19,907 nt of DNA, taken from the NCBI GenBank assembly GCA_903970295.1, contig CAJCHQ010000310.1, forward strand, positions 1-19,907. The letters are read 5' to 3'. Source of the DNA: Bryobacterales bacterium (lineage in GTDB: Bacteria; Cyanobacteriota; Vampirovibrionia; Obscuribacterales; Obscuribacteraceae). Below, in pieces: positions 1-9,002 of this stretch. The translations under genes and the position numbers were made by a program. The notes under the pieces are model-generated. The model saw only the letters and a list, made by a program, of their open reading frames with translations, searched no databases and had not been told where the DNA came from. Numbering within the stretch: position 1 is the first letter of the stretch; every line of letters starts with the position of its first letter.

Positions 1-1947
1 TATCCGACGAATGATCTTGCCCGCCTCTACTACGTCTGGGGAAAACTAGCTGAAGAGGGCGAATATTGCAAGAAGGCCGGGCAATTATTGGTTGTCAAAA
101 ATGCCGCTAAGACCCTCGCCCTGCCGTACTGGGAATACAACCTCGGTCAATATTACGAGTTGAAAGGTAATTACCCTGAGTCGGAAAAGCATTACAAGGC
201 TGGACTGGAAAGATGCACTGAATTGGTCGGCGCCAATCATCCTTATTGTGCCGGGATTGAGCAGGGATTAGCCGAGCTTTACCGCAAGCAAAGTCGCTAC
301 CCGGAGGCCGAAAAGTGTCTCGAATCAGCTCAGAAAATATTGGAAGCGACGTACCAGAGCGACCACCCTCAATACTGTGAAAATATGGTGCGCCGCGCCA
401 GAGTTCAAATGGAACAGGGCAAATATTCTCAAGCCCGTGAGTTAGTAACGGCGGCATTGAAGTCCGAAGAAACGCTTTTTGGAACGAACGATAGCCTCTA
501 TACATCGAGAGCCAAGGATTGTCTGGGCAACATATATAGACAAGATGGCCGCTATCAGGAAGCCCACGATATACTCGCTCAGGCTTTAACCTCTGAGCGG
601 CACGTCTTGGGCTACGACAATATCGAAGTTGCCACGACTATGCGCGATCTGGCTCTGGTAGAAGCTGACGAAGCGAACTATAAAGAGGCGGAAGAACTCC
701 TCAAGAAGTCACTCACTGCCATCGAACAGCAAACCGGGCCGGAACATCCCGAACGCGCAGCCGCTGCGAATGCTCTGGCACATGTCTATTTGCAAGACCA
801 CAAATACACCGAAGCGTTGCCTTTGTTCAAGAAGGCCATGGAATTGTCTGAAAAAGCCTTGGGTTCCGATAATCCTGTCACCGCCGGCAGTGCGCGTGAT
901 CTGGGCGAGTTGTACATTAAGGAAAAGATGTATCCCGATGCGCAAACTTGCCTGCAAAAGTCTTTAACAATCGATGAAAAAATCTATGGAGAAAAAGCGC
1001 CTCAAGTGGCTGCCGATCTGATGGAGCTAGCCACTGTTTACGGTGCACAAGGACAGGCCAACAAAGCGGAGCCTCTGCTCAAGCGCGCGGAAGAAATCAA
1101 GAATGTGTTGCCTGGCGGTAATTCTGCAGACAATGATACAGCGACGGCGGCGATTGGTAACACTAATGATCGGCCGGTGACCGGCAAGTGGGCGTTGGTA
1201 GTTGGCATAAGCAATTTCAAAGACTCTTCCATTAATCTTCGATATGCTGCCAAAGACGCCACAGACTTCAAGAATTTCCTGGTCAGCACCGAAAGATTCA
1301 AAACTGACCACGTCAAACTCTTAACCGATGAGGCGGCGACGCGAGAAAATATAATCGGATTACTGGGCGATAAATGGCTGGCGACCAAAGTGCGTCCAAA
1401 TGATCTTGTTGTCGTCTATGTCTCCAGCCATGGCAGCTCCGCGGCTAAAGACGCAAACGGCACCAACTTCATGGTGGCGTACGACACGAACAAGAACAGC
1501 CTTGCGGCAACAGGCATTCCGATGCAGTGGCTGACTAACATCGTCTCCGAGCAAGTGCACGCGGCCAAGGTGCGCTTGGTTTTAATTATGGATGTTTGCC
1601 ATAGCGGTGCTGTCGGCGAGGGACAAAAAGGACTGACTCGGGTAGAGGGTGTTGACCCGCACGCTATGAAAATCGGCGAGGGGCAAATGGTTATCTGCTC
1701 GAGTCAATCTGACCAAGTTTCCTGGGAATCCAAGCACTATGAGAACAGCGTTTTTACACGTAGATTGATTGAAGCCCTGCAAAGTAATAAAGACCAAACG
1801 ACCATGTTCGAAGCTTACAAGCAGCTGAAGATTTTGGTCGAATCGGAAGTGCTAAAAGATCGGGGTAATCTGCAGACGCCTGTTTTCCTGAATAAGCATT
1901 GGCAAGGCAAAGATCCAATTCTGGCGATCGAACCGGTGACGCACTAG
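1..1947 (+). CDS. TPR array fused to C14 caspase-like (metacaspase/orthocaspase) domain, 5' partial
   Basis: The frame is open from base 1 with no stop, so the gene begins before the window; the TTG at 88 is only an internal possible start. Residues 1 to about 370 (numbered from base 1) are kinesin-light-chain-type tetratricopeptide repeats of about 42 residues, with repeated patterns such as LAxxYxxQxxYxEAExLLKKSL and inter-repeat GxxHP or GxDNP loops. From about residue 395 (GKWALVVGISNF) a caspase p20-like fold follows. The catalytic His is in SSHG (codon 1429-1431, His477) and the catalytic Cys in DVCHSG (codon 1597-1599, Cys533), so the dyad is intact. By family knowledge such proteins are cysteine peptidases, often cutting after basic residues, with TPRs serving as protein-binding arms. 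Substrate and N-terminus (signal peptide or not) cannot be seen. A terminator-like hairpin follows. Confidence 0.9.
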   Translation, partial: YPTNDLARLYYVWGKLAEEGEYCKKAGQLLVVKNAAKTLALPYWEYNLGQYYELKGNYPESEKHYKAGLERCTELVGANHPYCAGIEQGLAELYRKQSRYPEAEKCLESAQKILEATYQSDHPQYCENMVRRARVQMEQGKYSQARELVTAALKSEETLFGTNDSLYTSRAKDCLGNIYRQDGRYQEAHDILAQALTSERHVLGYDNIEVATTMRDLALVEADEANYKEAEELLKKSLTAIEQQTGPEHPERAAAANALAHVYLQDHKYTEALPLFKKAMELSEKALGSDNPVTAGSARDLGELYIKEKMYPDAQTCLQKSLTIDEKIYGEKAPQVAADLMELATVYGAQGQANKAEPLLKRAEEIKNVLPGGNSADNDTATAAIGNTNDRPVTGKWALVVGISNFKDSSINLRYAAKDATDFKNFLVSTERFKTDHVKLLTDEAATRENIIGLLGDKWLATKVRPNDLVVVYVSSHGSSAAKDANGTNFMVAYDTNKNSLAATGIPMQWLTNIVSEQVHAAKVRLVLIMDVCHSGAVGEGQKGLTRVEGVDPHAMKIGEGQMVICSSQSDQVSWESKHYENSVFTRRLIEALQSNKDQTTMFEAYKQLKILVESEVLKDRGNLQTPVFLNKHWQGKDPILAIEPVTH

Positions 1948-1973
1948 CGTGTGAAAATTCATCGACCGTCCAA

Positions 1974-2030
1974 AAAAAGCACAGAGCAAGGTCGGCCACG
2001 CCGCTGAGCCGAAACACAAGGGTGCTTTTT
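1974..2030 (+). terminator. Possible intrinsic terminator after the TPR-caspase gene
   Basis: AAAAAGCAC (1974-1982) can pair with GTGCTTTTT (2022-2030), a 9-bp stem ending in five T. A smaller inner stem, TCGGC (1992-1996) with GCCGA (2008-2012), lies in the loop. It starts 27 bases past the stop codon. The large loop and A/T-rich outer stem make it a weak candidate. Confidence 0.35.
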
Positions 2031-2098
2031 AGGTGAGGCGCCGTAAACCGTTGCCTGTACTGAATTTGACGTTCCACTCCAGACATCTTGCCGAACTA

Positions 2099-2147
2099 AA
2101 ATTTACCGATATCGGTAAATTTCAGAAATCTTACCGATATCGGTAAG
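2099..2147. repeat. Palindrome pair 1, core ACCGATATCGGT
   Basis: Two palindromes share the 12-base core ACCGATATCGGT (2105-2116 and 2133-2144). The first is a perfect 24-base palindrome (2099-2122) with A/T-rich flanks. The second is a perfect 18-base palindrome (2130-2147). Seven bases separate them and their centres are 28 apart. They lie in the 336-base gap between the caspase gene and the transposase-derived gene, 137 bases before the latter's likely start. The same core occurs twice near 13430-13475. I see no other clear gene in this gap; 2160-2245 is A/T-rich and may hold a promoter, but no convincing -35/-10 pair stands out. Confidence 0.9.
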
Positions 2148-2283
2148 TTGTGGCTGTTCAAAGAGGGTCGGAAAGCAAAAAATAGTGTCAGAATTTTTCG
2201 CAGTTTTTGGTATTTTGCAAAAATATCTTTGAACTTTATCGTAAGTGAGCACGTTTAAGTATGTAGGCACGCAAGGGCACTAC

Positions 2284-3360
2284 ATGAATATTCCACCACA
2301 CTCTAATCACAACGACGAACAACCTGAGGACGAAGGCGATGAAGTCGATAAAGCCTTCGCAGCATTCAATGCGAAGTTTCCAGACAAGGATGATATCGAA
2401 ACTTTCGTTAGGGAATTGTTTCGCTCCACCAAAGGGAAATGCCGTATCAGGTGCAAACACTGCGGAAGCGACGACGTCACATTTTTGGATGGCGGTAGAG
2501 TCATAGAATGCGACCAATGCAACAAGCACACTTTTGTCACGGCTAGCACATTTTTCAAAAATGTGAAACATGTTCGGGCGTGGGTCGCCGCGATTTGGTT
2601 TCTTGAACGCGGCGTGGCTGTGAGCAAATCGCGATTTTCAAGGTTGCTTGAAATTGCATTTTCAACCGCGTGGGGAATATTCAAGAAGTTTTCGATTGTA
2701 ATTCAAAGCAAGATGGACTCGCAGGCCTTATTCGTTCCGTCGGAATATTTTCGCAAGGCAATTAGCAAACGCAGCCGATCAACAGCAGGACGAAGACGTC
2801 CATTTGAGGAAGAAAAAAGCTCAGGGCGATTGTTTGAGAATTTAGTAACCGAGACGGGGGGACTGCACAACCAAACTAAGAACATAAACGAAGTATCATC
2901 GTCATCCGCGAATCCATTAATGGACTTATCACCGCTACAAATTGAGATTTTCAATTTGCTATGCGATGAACCGATCAAACTCGGAGAATTACAAGAGCGC
3001 ACAGGTAAACTTGCCCACGAAATCTTATCAGCCATTTCTATGTTAGAGATTCTGGGATTAGCAGTTAAGGCCGACAATGGTTATTTAAAAGTGCAAACAT
3101 CAAGCTCCAATCCGGATGCAAGCGCGGTTTCCCCGCAAGACCTGAAGACTATCAATTCCTTTATAAGCTTTGTGCATGGGACTTTTCACGGAATCAGTCG
3201 AAAATATCTTCAATTGTTTCTTGCAGAATATTGGTGTCTGCTGGATAAAAACAGATGGAAAATTGATTCACTTCTTATGGAGTGCCAGCGTTTCGGCTTT
3301 GTGCATGACAAGGAAATTCCGGCATATGAATCACCACAATTGGTCAAAATGAAACTGTGA
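2284..3360 (+). CDS. IS1595-transposase-derived protein with DprA-like winged helix, catalytic core missing
   Basis: The chosen ATG (2284) has AAGGG at 2273-2277, 6 bases upstream; a GTG at 2245 is in frame but lacks a ribosome site. Numbered from 2284 the protein is 358 residues. Residues 57-79 form a zinc ribbon (CKHC, then CDQC) followed by a helical stretch (TFVTASTFF to TAWGIFKKF, 83-135), the N-terminal layout of IS1595-family transposases. Residues about 160-212 are polar linker. Residues about 214-271 (DLSPLQIEIFNLL to NGYLKVQ) resemble the DprA-type winged helix. Residues 290-325 (INSFISFVHGTFHGISRKYL) match the end of the IS1595 DDE domain, where family members have IESFW before GTxHxVSxKYLQ; here the catalytic Glu position is Asn291. 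The central region carrying the first two acidic residues is absent. I infer a DNA-binding protein that cannot transpose by the usual chemistry. No terminal inverted repeats were seen. Confidence 0.8.
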   Translation: MNIPPHSNHNDEQPEDEGDEVDKAFAAFNAKFPDKDDIETFVRELFRSTKGKCRIRCKHCGSDDVTFLDGGRVIECDQCNKHTFVTASTFFKNVKHVRAWVAAIWFLERGVAVSKSRFSRLLEIAFSTAWGIFKKFSIVIQSKMDSQALFVPSEYFRKAISKRSRSTAGRRRPFEEEKSSGRLFENLVTETGGLHNQTKNINEVSSSSANPLMDLSPLQIEIFNLLCDEPIKLGELQERTGKLAHEILSAISMLEILGLAVKADNGYLKVQTSSSNPDASAVSPQDLKTINSFISFVHGTFHGISRKYLQLFLAEYWCLLDKNRWKIDSLLMECQRFGFVHDKEIPAYESPQLVKMKL

Positions 3361-3495
3361 GTTTTTCGCTGGGAATCTAAGTCGGATTGGAGGAGGACTG
3401 TAACACTCGTGTAACTTTCGCGGCGTAAGATTACGATAAATCGGATTTCCACCAGCTTTACTTTCATAATCGGCATCACATCTTTTACCAATCAA

Positions 3496-3535
3496 TGCAC
3501 CTGCTGGCGCTGCCAGCCGAGCGTGCAAAATTTTC
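3496..3535 (+). terminator. Hairpin after the transposase-derived gene, possible terminator
   Basis: TGCAC (3496-3500) and GTGCA (3523-3527) flank an inner stem GCTGGC (3503-3508) and GCCAGC (3512-3517) with a 3-base loop. The sequence AAAATTTT follows. It lies in the 226-base gap before the next start, about 135 bases after the upstream stop, so its role as a terminator is uncertain. Confidence 0.3.
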
Positions 3536-3586
3536 AGTCGCTCGAAAATAGCGATCGATCAAGCTCGCGATCGAGGAAATATTATT

Positions 3587-3910
3587 ATGCCGACACCGCA
3601 ATCGCCGGAAGCGTTTGTATCCAAGCCCACCGACAGCACCAGAACCCAGCAAGCATCGGCATTATACGCTGATGCGTACTCACGTGATGCACAGACGCCT
3701 GCAAAAACTCAAAGCACAGCAGACCAATACTTGCCGAATTTGCACTTCGGAAACGGAAATGGCGAAAGTCCTGTCGATTATGTTACGCCAATGGCAAACT
3801 TCAAAGCACGCCCCATTCATCCATTTACAGAAGACCCTCACAAAACTACGGGATATAGCCAACGCCCATGGCAAGAAGATCCTCCGCTCGAAGAAGAGCA
3901 GGAAGGGTAA
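3587..3910 (+). CDS. Small Pro/Gln/Thr-rich hypothetical protein
   Basis: I do not recognise this 107-residue protein. The ATG at 3587 has GAGGA at 3573-3577, 9 bases upstream, which supports translation. The sequence is polar and low in hydrophobic residues, rich in Pro, Gln, Thr and Ser, with an acidic end (DPPLEEEQEG). It shows no signal peptide, membrane segment, cysteine or recognisable motif, and is probably largely disordered. An overlapping frame (3615-3917) has no ribosome site and is less likely. Neighbours give no clear functional hint. Confidence 0.5.
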   Translation: MPTPQSPEAFVSKPTDSTRTQQASALYADAYSRDAQTPAKTQSTADQYLPNLHFGNGNGESPVDYVTPMANFKARPIHPFTEDPHKTTGYSQRPWQEDPPLEEEQEG

Positions 3911-4073
3911 CTCTTAACTACCTTTGCAAAATACTCGCGCCTTGCGCCGCAGCAACACTCGATCAATAATGCTTACATGCATTGACGACTTGCAGGTAGT
4001 CCAGGATTTTCATGCCAGCGACGGATCGCAACACCGCAGCAATGCGGGTGCAGTTCACAGGATTAGTCAGCCA

Positions 4074-4277
4074 ATGAAAGAAGCAGTACGAAAAAGCAAT
4101 CATGCTTGGCTCAAATTCGTTCACTTTGGAATTGTGGCGTTGGCAGGAATTTATGCAGGTCTCGCAGTGAATCACGTTTTCGCGGTGAATCATGCTCTCG
4201 CGGTGAATCATGCTCTCGCAGTGAATCATGTTCTCGCAGTGAATCACGTTCTCAAAACAAATCAATTTCGGAGCTGA
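4074..4277 (+). CDS. Possible small membrane or secreted peptide with hexapeptide tandem repeats
   Basis: From ATG 4074 the frame encodes 67 residues: a basic start (MKEAVRKSNHAWLK), one hydrophobic stretch (FVHFGIVALAGIYAGLAV) that could be a membrane anchor or signal, then imperfect repeats of the six residues AVNHAL/AVNHVL from an 18-base tandem repeat. A weak AGGA lies 11 bases before the ATG. The frame stays open upstream to about 3924. The other frames are also open through the repeat because 18 is a multiple of three, so an open frame alone is weak evidence of coding. I do not recognise a family. It precedes the CreD-like gene on the same strand. Confidence 0.35.
   Translation: MKEAVRKSNHAWLKFVHFGIVALAGIYAGLAVNHVFAVNHALAVNHALAVNHVLAVNHVLKTNQFRS
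4163..4252. repeat. Five tandem copies of an 18-bp unit
   Basis: Five consecutive 18-base units begin at 4163, 4181, 4199, 4217 and 4235, with consensus CGCRGTGAATCAYGYTCT. Units 2 and 3 are identical; the others differ at one to four places. A sixth, degenerate unit may follow at 4253-4270. The unit preserves reading frame. Confidence 0.92.
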
Positions 4278-4395
4278 ATCAACATACTGCATCATTCCCA
4301 ATTAAAACGTACACTTTGCAGCCAAAGATCGAGGATCTTACGCCTGCCCAACCAGCCACGATTATGATGCAAAGAGGGTGAGCGACGGTGAAAAT

Positions 4396-5661
4396 ATGAT
4401 CAAGCAATTGTTGGCTATCATCTTTATCTACTTTTGTACGACGGCGGCGTGGGGCATTTTGGGAGCAACGGTTCTGACTCGGACCTACTCCTTGGACATG
4501 ACCAACGGAGAACGTGTCGGTCAGCTTTGGGGCTCTCCCCAATCGCAGACAGCGCCAACTTTTTTCTATGAGACGAAGCGTCAGGTCAAACAAAACTCGA
4601 TCAAGGATGGCAAGACTGTGACCGAAGTCGTTACGGAAACGGAGAAGCACTATCTCCCTATCGATCAAAGCATTGTCGACGCCAAACTCAATTTGGAGCA
4701 TAGGCAGAAGGGCCTGCTGTGGTATTCGACCTATAAGGTGAATTTTAATGGTCAGTATTCAATCGCCAATTCAGCCGCCGCCACGCAGAACATCATCATG
4801 GAATTTCCGCTGCCGGCGCAGCAAGCTATCTACGATAACTTCAAATTATCGTTTGGCGACCAGAGTGTAAAAAATATTCGCCCAGACGGAATTTCGCTTC
4901 ATGAGTCTTTCCGACTCGACGCGGGAAAACCGATGAAGATAAATGTCTCCTACGATTCCCAAGGTTTAAATACATGGAAATACAATTTCGGCTCGAACGT
5001 AAACCAAGTCAAGAACTTTACGATGAGCGTGCTGACAAATTTTAGCGATATTGATTTTCCAGATGGCAGCATGTCGCCGACAGACAAAATAAAAACCGAT
5101 ACTGGTTGGAAACTGACCTGGCATTACACAAACCTACTCACAGGCTATGATATCGGCGTAAAAATGCCGGACAAGCTCAATCCTGGTCCATGGGTAAGCA
5201 AGGTGACATTCTTTGCTCCAGTGTCACTTTTCCTTTTTTTCTTCATCCTTTTTGTGCTCACGACAATCAAAGGCATCAAGGTGCACCCTATGAACTATTT
5301 CTTCATCGGCTGCGCTTTTTTCAGTTTCCACCTATTGCTTGCGTATTCGGTAGATCATCTACCTGTCGACGTGGCTTTCGCAATCAGTTCCGTTGTGTCG
5401 ATCATGCTTGTGGTGTCGTACATGAGACTGGTCGTGTCAAGCAAATTCGCTTTTGTCGAAGTCGGAATCACGCAGCTAATTTATTTGATTCTGTTCTCGT
5501 ACACATTTTTTTTCGAACAATACACAGGTCTGGCGATCACGATTTTGTGCATACTCACGCTCTTCGTGATGATGCAATTCACTGGTCGAATCGATTGGAG
5601 TGATGCCTTCAAAAAGGCGACGTTGAAGAGCCAAAGGCCGGCAGCAGAGCCAGGCAGTTGA
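4396..5661 (+). CDS. CreD-like inner-membrane protein (cell envelope integrity family)
   Basis: The 421-residue protein from ATG 4396 starts with a membrane helix (LLAIIFIYFCTTAAWGILGA), has a soluble domain of about 240 residues facing outside the inner membrane, and ends in about six membrane helices from residue 270 on. The C-terminal block with HPMNYFF, FHLLLAYSVDHLPVDVAFAIS, VSYMRLVV and FTGRIDW follows the CreD (PF06123) pattern of HPxxY, an LLLxxSxxH-type helix and a terminal RxDW. In enterobacteria CreD is a target of the CreBC system and is linked to envelope stress and colicin E2 tolerance; its molecular role is unknown. No CreBC pair is seen here. An in-frame GTG at 4378 is possible, but the AGAGG there abuts the codon with no spacing, so ATG 4396 is preferred. 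Confidence 0.75.
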   Translation: MIKQLLAIIFIYFCTTAAWGILGATVLTRTYSLDMTNGERVGQLWGSPQSQTAPTFFYETKRQVKQNSIKDGKTVTEVVTETEKHYLPIDQSIVDAKLNLEHRQKGLLWYSTYKVNFNGQYSIANSAAATQNIIMEFPLPAQQAIYDNFKLSFGDQSVKNIRPDGISLHESFRLDAGKPMKINVSYDSQGLNTWKYNFGSNVNQVKNFTMSVLTNFSDIDFPDGSMSPTDKIKTDTGWKLTWHYTNLLTGYDIGVKMPDKLNPGPWVSKVTFFAPVSLFLFFFILFVLTTIKGIKVHPMNYFFIGCAFFSFHLLLAYSVDHLPVDVAFAISSVVSIMLVVSYMRLVVSSKFAFVEVGITQLIYLILFSYTFFFEQYTGLAITILCILTLFVMMQFTGRIDWSDAFKKATLKSQRPAAEPGS

Positions 5662-5756
5662 GATCGAAGCAATAGCCAGGCTGCTTTCGGCCACGCCCAG
5701 GGGCTAAGGTCCAAAGCGGTCCAGGTAATTCTAGATCGCAAGCGAATCCAATTTCG

Positions 5757-6770
5757 TCAATTCACTTCGAGCGAACCGAGGAATTTGTCGATCGCATCAA
5801 AATCTGGTTTCTTTCCCTTGCTTTCTACACTCACTTCGTACAGGGCATCTTTGATCCAATAAACTCGACCTTGGATTGTCGAACCGTCTGCTCCTTGAAT
5901 TTCGAATTTGCTGCCGGGAGAGCCATTGATGGAGAGGTCTTTCTGTTCAACGAGCTTGCCAGAATAAGAACTCAAAAGTAATGCCATGGTGTCGCTCAAA
6001 TTCTTTTTTGGATCGCTGAAGAATTCCTTTAACGTATCAGGCGCAAAGGTCGTGCACGCAATGCGGTAGACATCGGTATTATCCGGAGACTGGAGACGTT
6101 TGCCTTCGGCGCCGCTCGTCAAATAGTGCTGAACAGTTTTGATGTTGCCGGTGTTTTTGATGACGCCAAATACGTCAGGATTTAGCCAATAATCGTGGCC
6201 GAATTGCTGTTCCAATGCAGCTTTGCCTGGCTCCGCTTCGTTTGGCAAGAGCACTGACCAATTCACTTTGGGAACACTGCAGCGTTGCCAGCCGAATTGG
6301 TATGGAGGAGTAGCTGCAGGAGCTGGTTCTATCGAGACCAGGTAGAATACCCCCGCCTTTTCCCCAATAGGAAAAGTAACCGACGAAGTTGCATCTTTAG
6401 TTTGAGACGTCAGTTTAACCATGTTGGTTGGCTTCAAATTCGGCTGGTAGAAGGCACCATCGGGTCCCATCGATGGTTTGCAATCTTTTTCGCTGACGGG
6501 TATAAGCTCGAATCTACAATATTTGGTTCCAGATTGTAGTTCTGCGTTCTGAATTGAGTCGATAAAATCCTGGGCTTGCGATTTAACGGTCAGTGGATAT
6601 TTCAACTTCGTTAAGGCGGCACTATCTTTGTTGTTGAATGCTGCCATATAGTGCTCGGCGAACTGTTTGGCGCTCGCGGGGCCGTCGGCAAATGCAGCAG
6701 TCGATGAACATGCCAGGGCAAAAATGCTCGCGATTGTGAGCCAATTCTGCCTGTTTGTTTTTGCCGTCAT
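5757..6770 (-). CDS. Secreted hypothetical protein with C-terminal PsbP-like region
   Basis: The 337-residue product begins with a classical signal peptide (WLTIASIFALACSSTAAFA, cleavage likely after AFA), so it is exported. The first 70 mature residues (FAEHYMAAFNNKDSAALTKL) resemble the opening helices of SnoaL/DUF4440-like domains, which is only a weak resemblance. The end (GSKFEIQGADGSTIQGRVYW to FDAIDKFLGSLEV) has the pattern of a PsbP/Mog1-like fold as seen in many secreted proteins of unknown role. No catalytic motif is visible. The ATG at 6770 has GGAG 7 bases upstream. It converges with the CreD-like gene and diverges from the gene at 6977. Confidence 0.7.
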   Translation of the reverse strand: MTAKTNRQNWLTIASIFALACSSTAAFADGPASAKQFAEHYMAAFNNKDSAALTKLKYPLTVKSQAQDFIDSIQNAELQSGTKYCRFELIPVSEKDCKPSMGPDGAFYQPNLKPTNMVKLTSQTKDATSSVTFPIGEKAGVFYLVSIEPAPAATPPYQFGWQRCSVPKVNWSVLLPNEAEPGKAALEQQFGHDYWLNPDVFGVIKNTGNIKTVQHYLTSGAEGKRLQSPDNTDVYRIACTTFAPDTLKEFFSDPKKNLSDTMALLLSSYSGKLVEQKDLSINGSPGSKFEIQGADGSTIQGRVYWIKDALYEVSVESKGKKPDFDAIDKFLGSLEVN

Positions 6771-6932
6771 TGTTAATCTCCGATTCTTATGTTGAGAAGA
6801 TCACAAGTGTTTCTCTCGCTTGTCTCACTGGCAGGGAAGCGCATTTAGGATGGTCTGGAGCTTTTGCCGCCAACCCGATGAAAACGTCTTCACCGATGCA
6901 GATGTCAGCAACTCTCGAATGTCCGAAAGACT

Positions 6933-6938
6933 TATAAT
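6933..6938 (+). promoter_or_regulatory. Candidate -10 box TATAAT
   Basis: A perfect TATAAT sits 39 bases before the ATG at 6977 on the same strand, in the divergent gap 6771-6976. No good -35 hexamer is visible 16-18 bases upstream, so this rests on the -10 alone. Confidence 0.35.
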
Positions 6939-6976
6939 CACTACCTTAGACCAGCCCCAAGATGCGAGGCGGAGAG

Positions 6977-7435
6977 ATGACTGAAGCTGAAAAGCCCAGC
7001 GAAACGGCTGCACCAGAAAAACGAACTTTCGAAAGGCGTCGTGCCCCGTTGCCGCAGCCCGATTTCACTCCCTACAAAGCGGCTAAAGCATATCCCGGTC
7101 CCGGCTATTTTTTTGTCGGGCATTCCTACAACGTCGGTCCGACGGAAGCAGACGAAACTCTAATGAATAAACGCGCAAGCGCTATTGGAGCCTGCTTCAG
7201 CGACACGGCGCAGTGGGTGGCCGTGCAGAAAGTCATGGACGATAAAAACTTTTGCGAAGTCCTGACTAGATTTGAGCAGGATATGCTTCATCGCCTGCCA
7301 GCTAATGCTTTGATCGGACCCGCGATCGATCCGCATGGGCAGCTGATCTCGCATTCATTCACGATTTGGCGCGAAGAACGCCGGAGACAGCGTGGCGACA
7401 ATACATCAGCAGCTCCTGCTAAGGCTTCTACCTAG
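6977..7435 (+). CDS. Small soluble hypothetical protein
   Basis: ATG 6977 (MTEAEKP) is preferred over the in-frame ATG at 6962 because GAGG at 6966-6969 lies 7 bases before it. The 152-residue product has a polar, charged N-terminal tail (about 45 residues, with RTFERRRAPLPQPDF) and then a compact part (YPGPGYFFVGHSYNVGPTEA, CFSDTAQWVAVQKVMDD, DPHGQLISHSFTIWREERRR). I do not recognise the family. There is no signal peptide or membrane helix. Its last 8 bases overlap tail to tail with the minus-strand gene ending at 7428. Confidence 0.6.
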   Translation: MTEAEKPSETAAPEKRTFERRRAPLPQPDFTPYKAAKAYPGPGYFFVGHSYNVGPTEADETLMNKRASAIGACFSDTAQWVAVQKVMDDKNFCEVLTRFEQDMLHRLPANALIGPAIDPHGQLISHSFTIWREERRRQRGDNTSAAPAKAST

Positions 7436-8486
7436 GCTCGACTGGTGGCTTGAAACGACGACCATAGGTCGCGTCCAGGCGAGCGGCTTCTGAATGCAAA
7501 TCGTTCACAGATGCATCCGGGTGGGCAGCGAAATATTTGCGCCATTCCCTGCGCAATTGTCTCACCAATCCGCGACCATCCGGAGTTTTCGGCACACCGC
7601 GGAGATTGAGTCGCGAATAGAGTTCTGCCGGAGACATGGCTCCTTTGTAGCGTTCCAAAACCTCGGCGTCGTAAATGCTTATCACTTTGACCTTGTTCCG
7701 TAGTTCCGGGTGCTGATGGGCGAAGACTTCATCAGGATCATCGACATAAAAAATGTCTTTCGAAAAGAGCAGGGTACGAGTCTCGGTCGAGGGCGAGAGA
7801 GCATTCAACCACTGGGCCGCAAGCACTTCGACATAATCACAGAACGACTCGACTCGATCGAATTTGTAGAGCGTGTAGTCGGGCCAGCCTTCCAAAGGTT
7901 TGATGTATTGGAAGTAGTGATCGTGCGCGAACATAACCACTTTGCCATCACTGATGCTGTATGCGGTGCGATTGCCGTTGGCTTCTTCCACAAACGTGAG
8001 ATAATCAGCCGGGTCGAAGCGAACAGAGAATTCTTTTTTAGACTTTTCCAGATGCTCGTTCCACTGGTCGAAGCCTTGCTGACATTTCGCCTCCGCGAAG
8101 AGATAGTTCTGGTTTATTGCAAGCGTGCCTAATCCGGGCAGAAATTCGCTCTCGAGTATGCCGCCAAAATGTTGCAAGAGCAGCCGATGTTCAGGTCTGA
8201 AAAGCTTTGTTACCGGGGCGTTTCCAGCATAACCAGGGGGCGGACTCAACCACCATAGATGATCTTCCGTCCAGGCTGTCCAACCGTAAAGAAGACGGGG
8301 ACCGTCCGGGCCCACGAGTTCGGTCACCCTGGCCTTGGCCAGAAGTTCTGTGAAGATCGGATACAACATCCGGAATTTGTCATCGGGGCAGAACACAGTT
8401 CCCAGGGCCGATTTTTCCGGCCCTGCTTTCGCTAAATTCCACGACCAGATCGACTTCTTGAACAGTTTCCAGTCAGATACAGACAA
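7428..8486 (-). CDS. Hypothetical protein with possible SUKH (SMI1/KNR4)-like middle region
   Basis: About 352 residues. Two in-frame TTG codons compete as start (8492 and 8486); AAGGGAG lies 8 bases before the one at 8486 and only 2 before the other, so 8486 is preferred. No signal peptide or membrane helix is seen. The region FDPADYLTFVEEANGNRTAY, DGKVVMFAHDHY, YKFDRVESFCDYVEVLAAQW has the order seen at the end of SUKH domains (NG loop, GkV..DH strand, SFxxFL helix); this is a weak, memory-based match. The C-terminal 100 residues are charged (GRGLVRQLRREWRKYF). SUKH proteins are often immunity proteins, but no toxin gene is adjacent, so I draw no functional conclusion. It is last in a same-strand run behind the genes at 8557 and 9040. 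Confidence 0.6.
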   Translation of the reverse strand: MSVSDWKLFKKSIWSWNLAKAGPEKSALGTVFCPDDKFRMLYPIFTELLAKARVTELVGPDGPRLLYGWTAWTEDHLWWLSPPPGYAGNAPVTKLFRPEHRLLLQHFGGILESEFLPGLGTLAINQNYLFAEAKCQQGFDQWNEHLEKSKKEFSVRFDPADYLTFVEEANGNRTAYSISDGKVVMFAHDHYFQYIKPLEGWPDYTLYKFDRVESFCDYVEVLAAQWLNALSPSTETRTLLFSKDIFYVDDPDEVFAHQHPELRNKVKVISIYDAEVLERYKGAMSPAELYSRLNLRGVPKTPDGRGLVRQLRREWRKYFAAHPDASVNDLHSEAARLDATYGRRFKPPVEPR

Positions 8487-8556
8487 TTTCAAGACTCCCT
8501 TGTAAAGGCCAGAACCGAGATCAGACCAATACTATCAGCTCTGGCAATTTCTCTAC

Positions 8557-8970
8557 CTAATTTGCTTTCTCACTAATTTGTATCGCTCCCGATGGTACCA
8601 GGATTAGTGCACCAAGTATTTTTTCCAATTCCTCGGTTGTGGTCACCGTCTGTGCGTCGAGAAAAGAATTGATGGCGTTGGAGAGACTCGAGAGCCGATC
8701 AGGATCCATCGCTCGAATCTGATTGCGATCGATCAATCTGACAACAACGATTTGATTCAGTCCGCGAACGCCTTCATCGAGCAGCAGATAGTTCTTACCG
8801 CCAATACTCACATTGGAGCGGACGTGCATGCGGACCGAAACTTTCGATTCGCGATCGCAAATTTCGATAAAGACTAAGCCATCGCAGCTAAAACGCTGAG
8901 CAATATCAAGCAAGCTGCCGGCTTTTATTTGCTGACCAGCTAGTTGCAATTGCCATTTGAGTATAGTCAC
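8557..8970 (-). CDS. Small hypothetical protein
   Basis: A 137-residue soluble protein from GTG 8970, the only standard start in its frame before an upstream stop; no strong ribosome site precedes it. It alternates short beta-type strands (DGLVFIEICDRESKVSVRMH, NYLLLDEGV, QIVVVRLIDRNQ) with two helices (RLSSLSNAINSFLDAQTV, TTEELEKILGALI). I do not recognise a family. It is same-stranded with and 69 bases downstream of the Nudix gene, so it may be co-transcribed. No cysteine pair or catalytic motif is apparent. Confidence 0.55.
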   Translation of the reverse strand: MTILKWQLQLAGQQIKAGSLLDIAQRFSCDGLVFIEICDRESKVSVRMHVRSNVSIGGKNYLLLDEGVRGLNQIVVVRLIDRNQIRAMDPDRLSSLSNAINSFLDAQTVTTTEELEKILGALILVPSGAIQISEKAN

Positions 8971-9002
8971 TGCTTCAGTAGCTTGCTTGTATGTTGATTG
9001 GT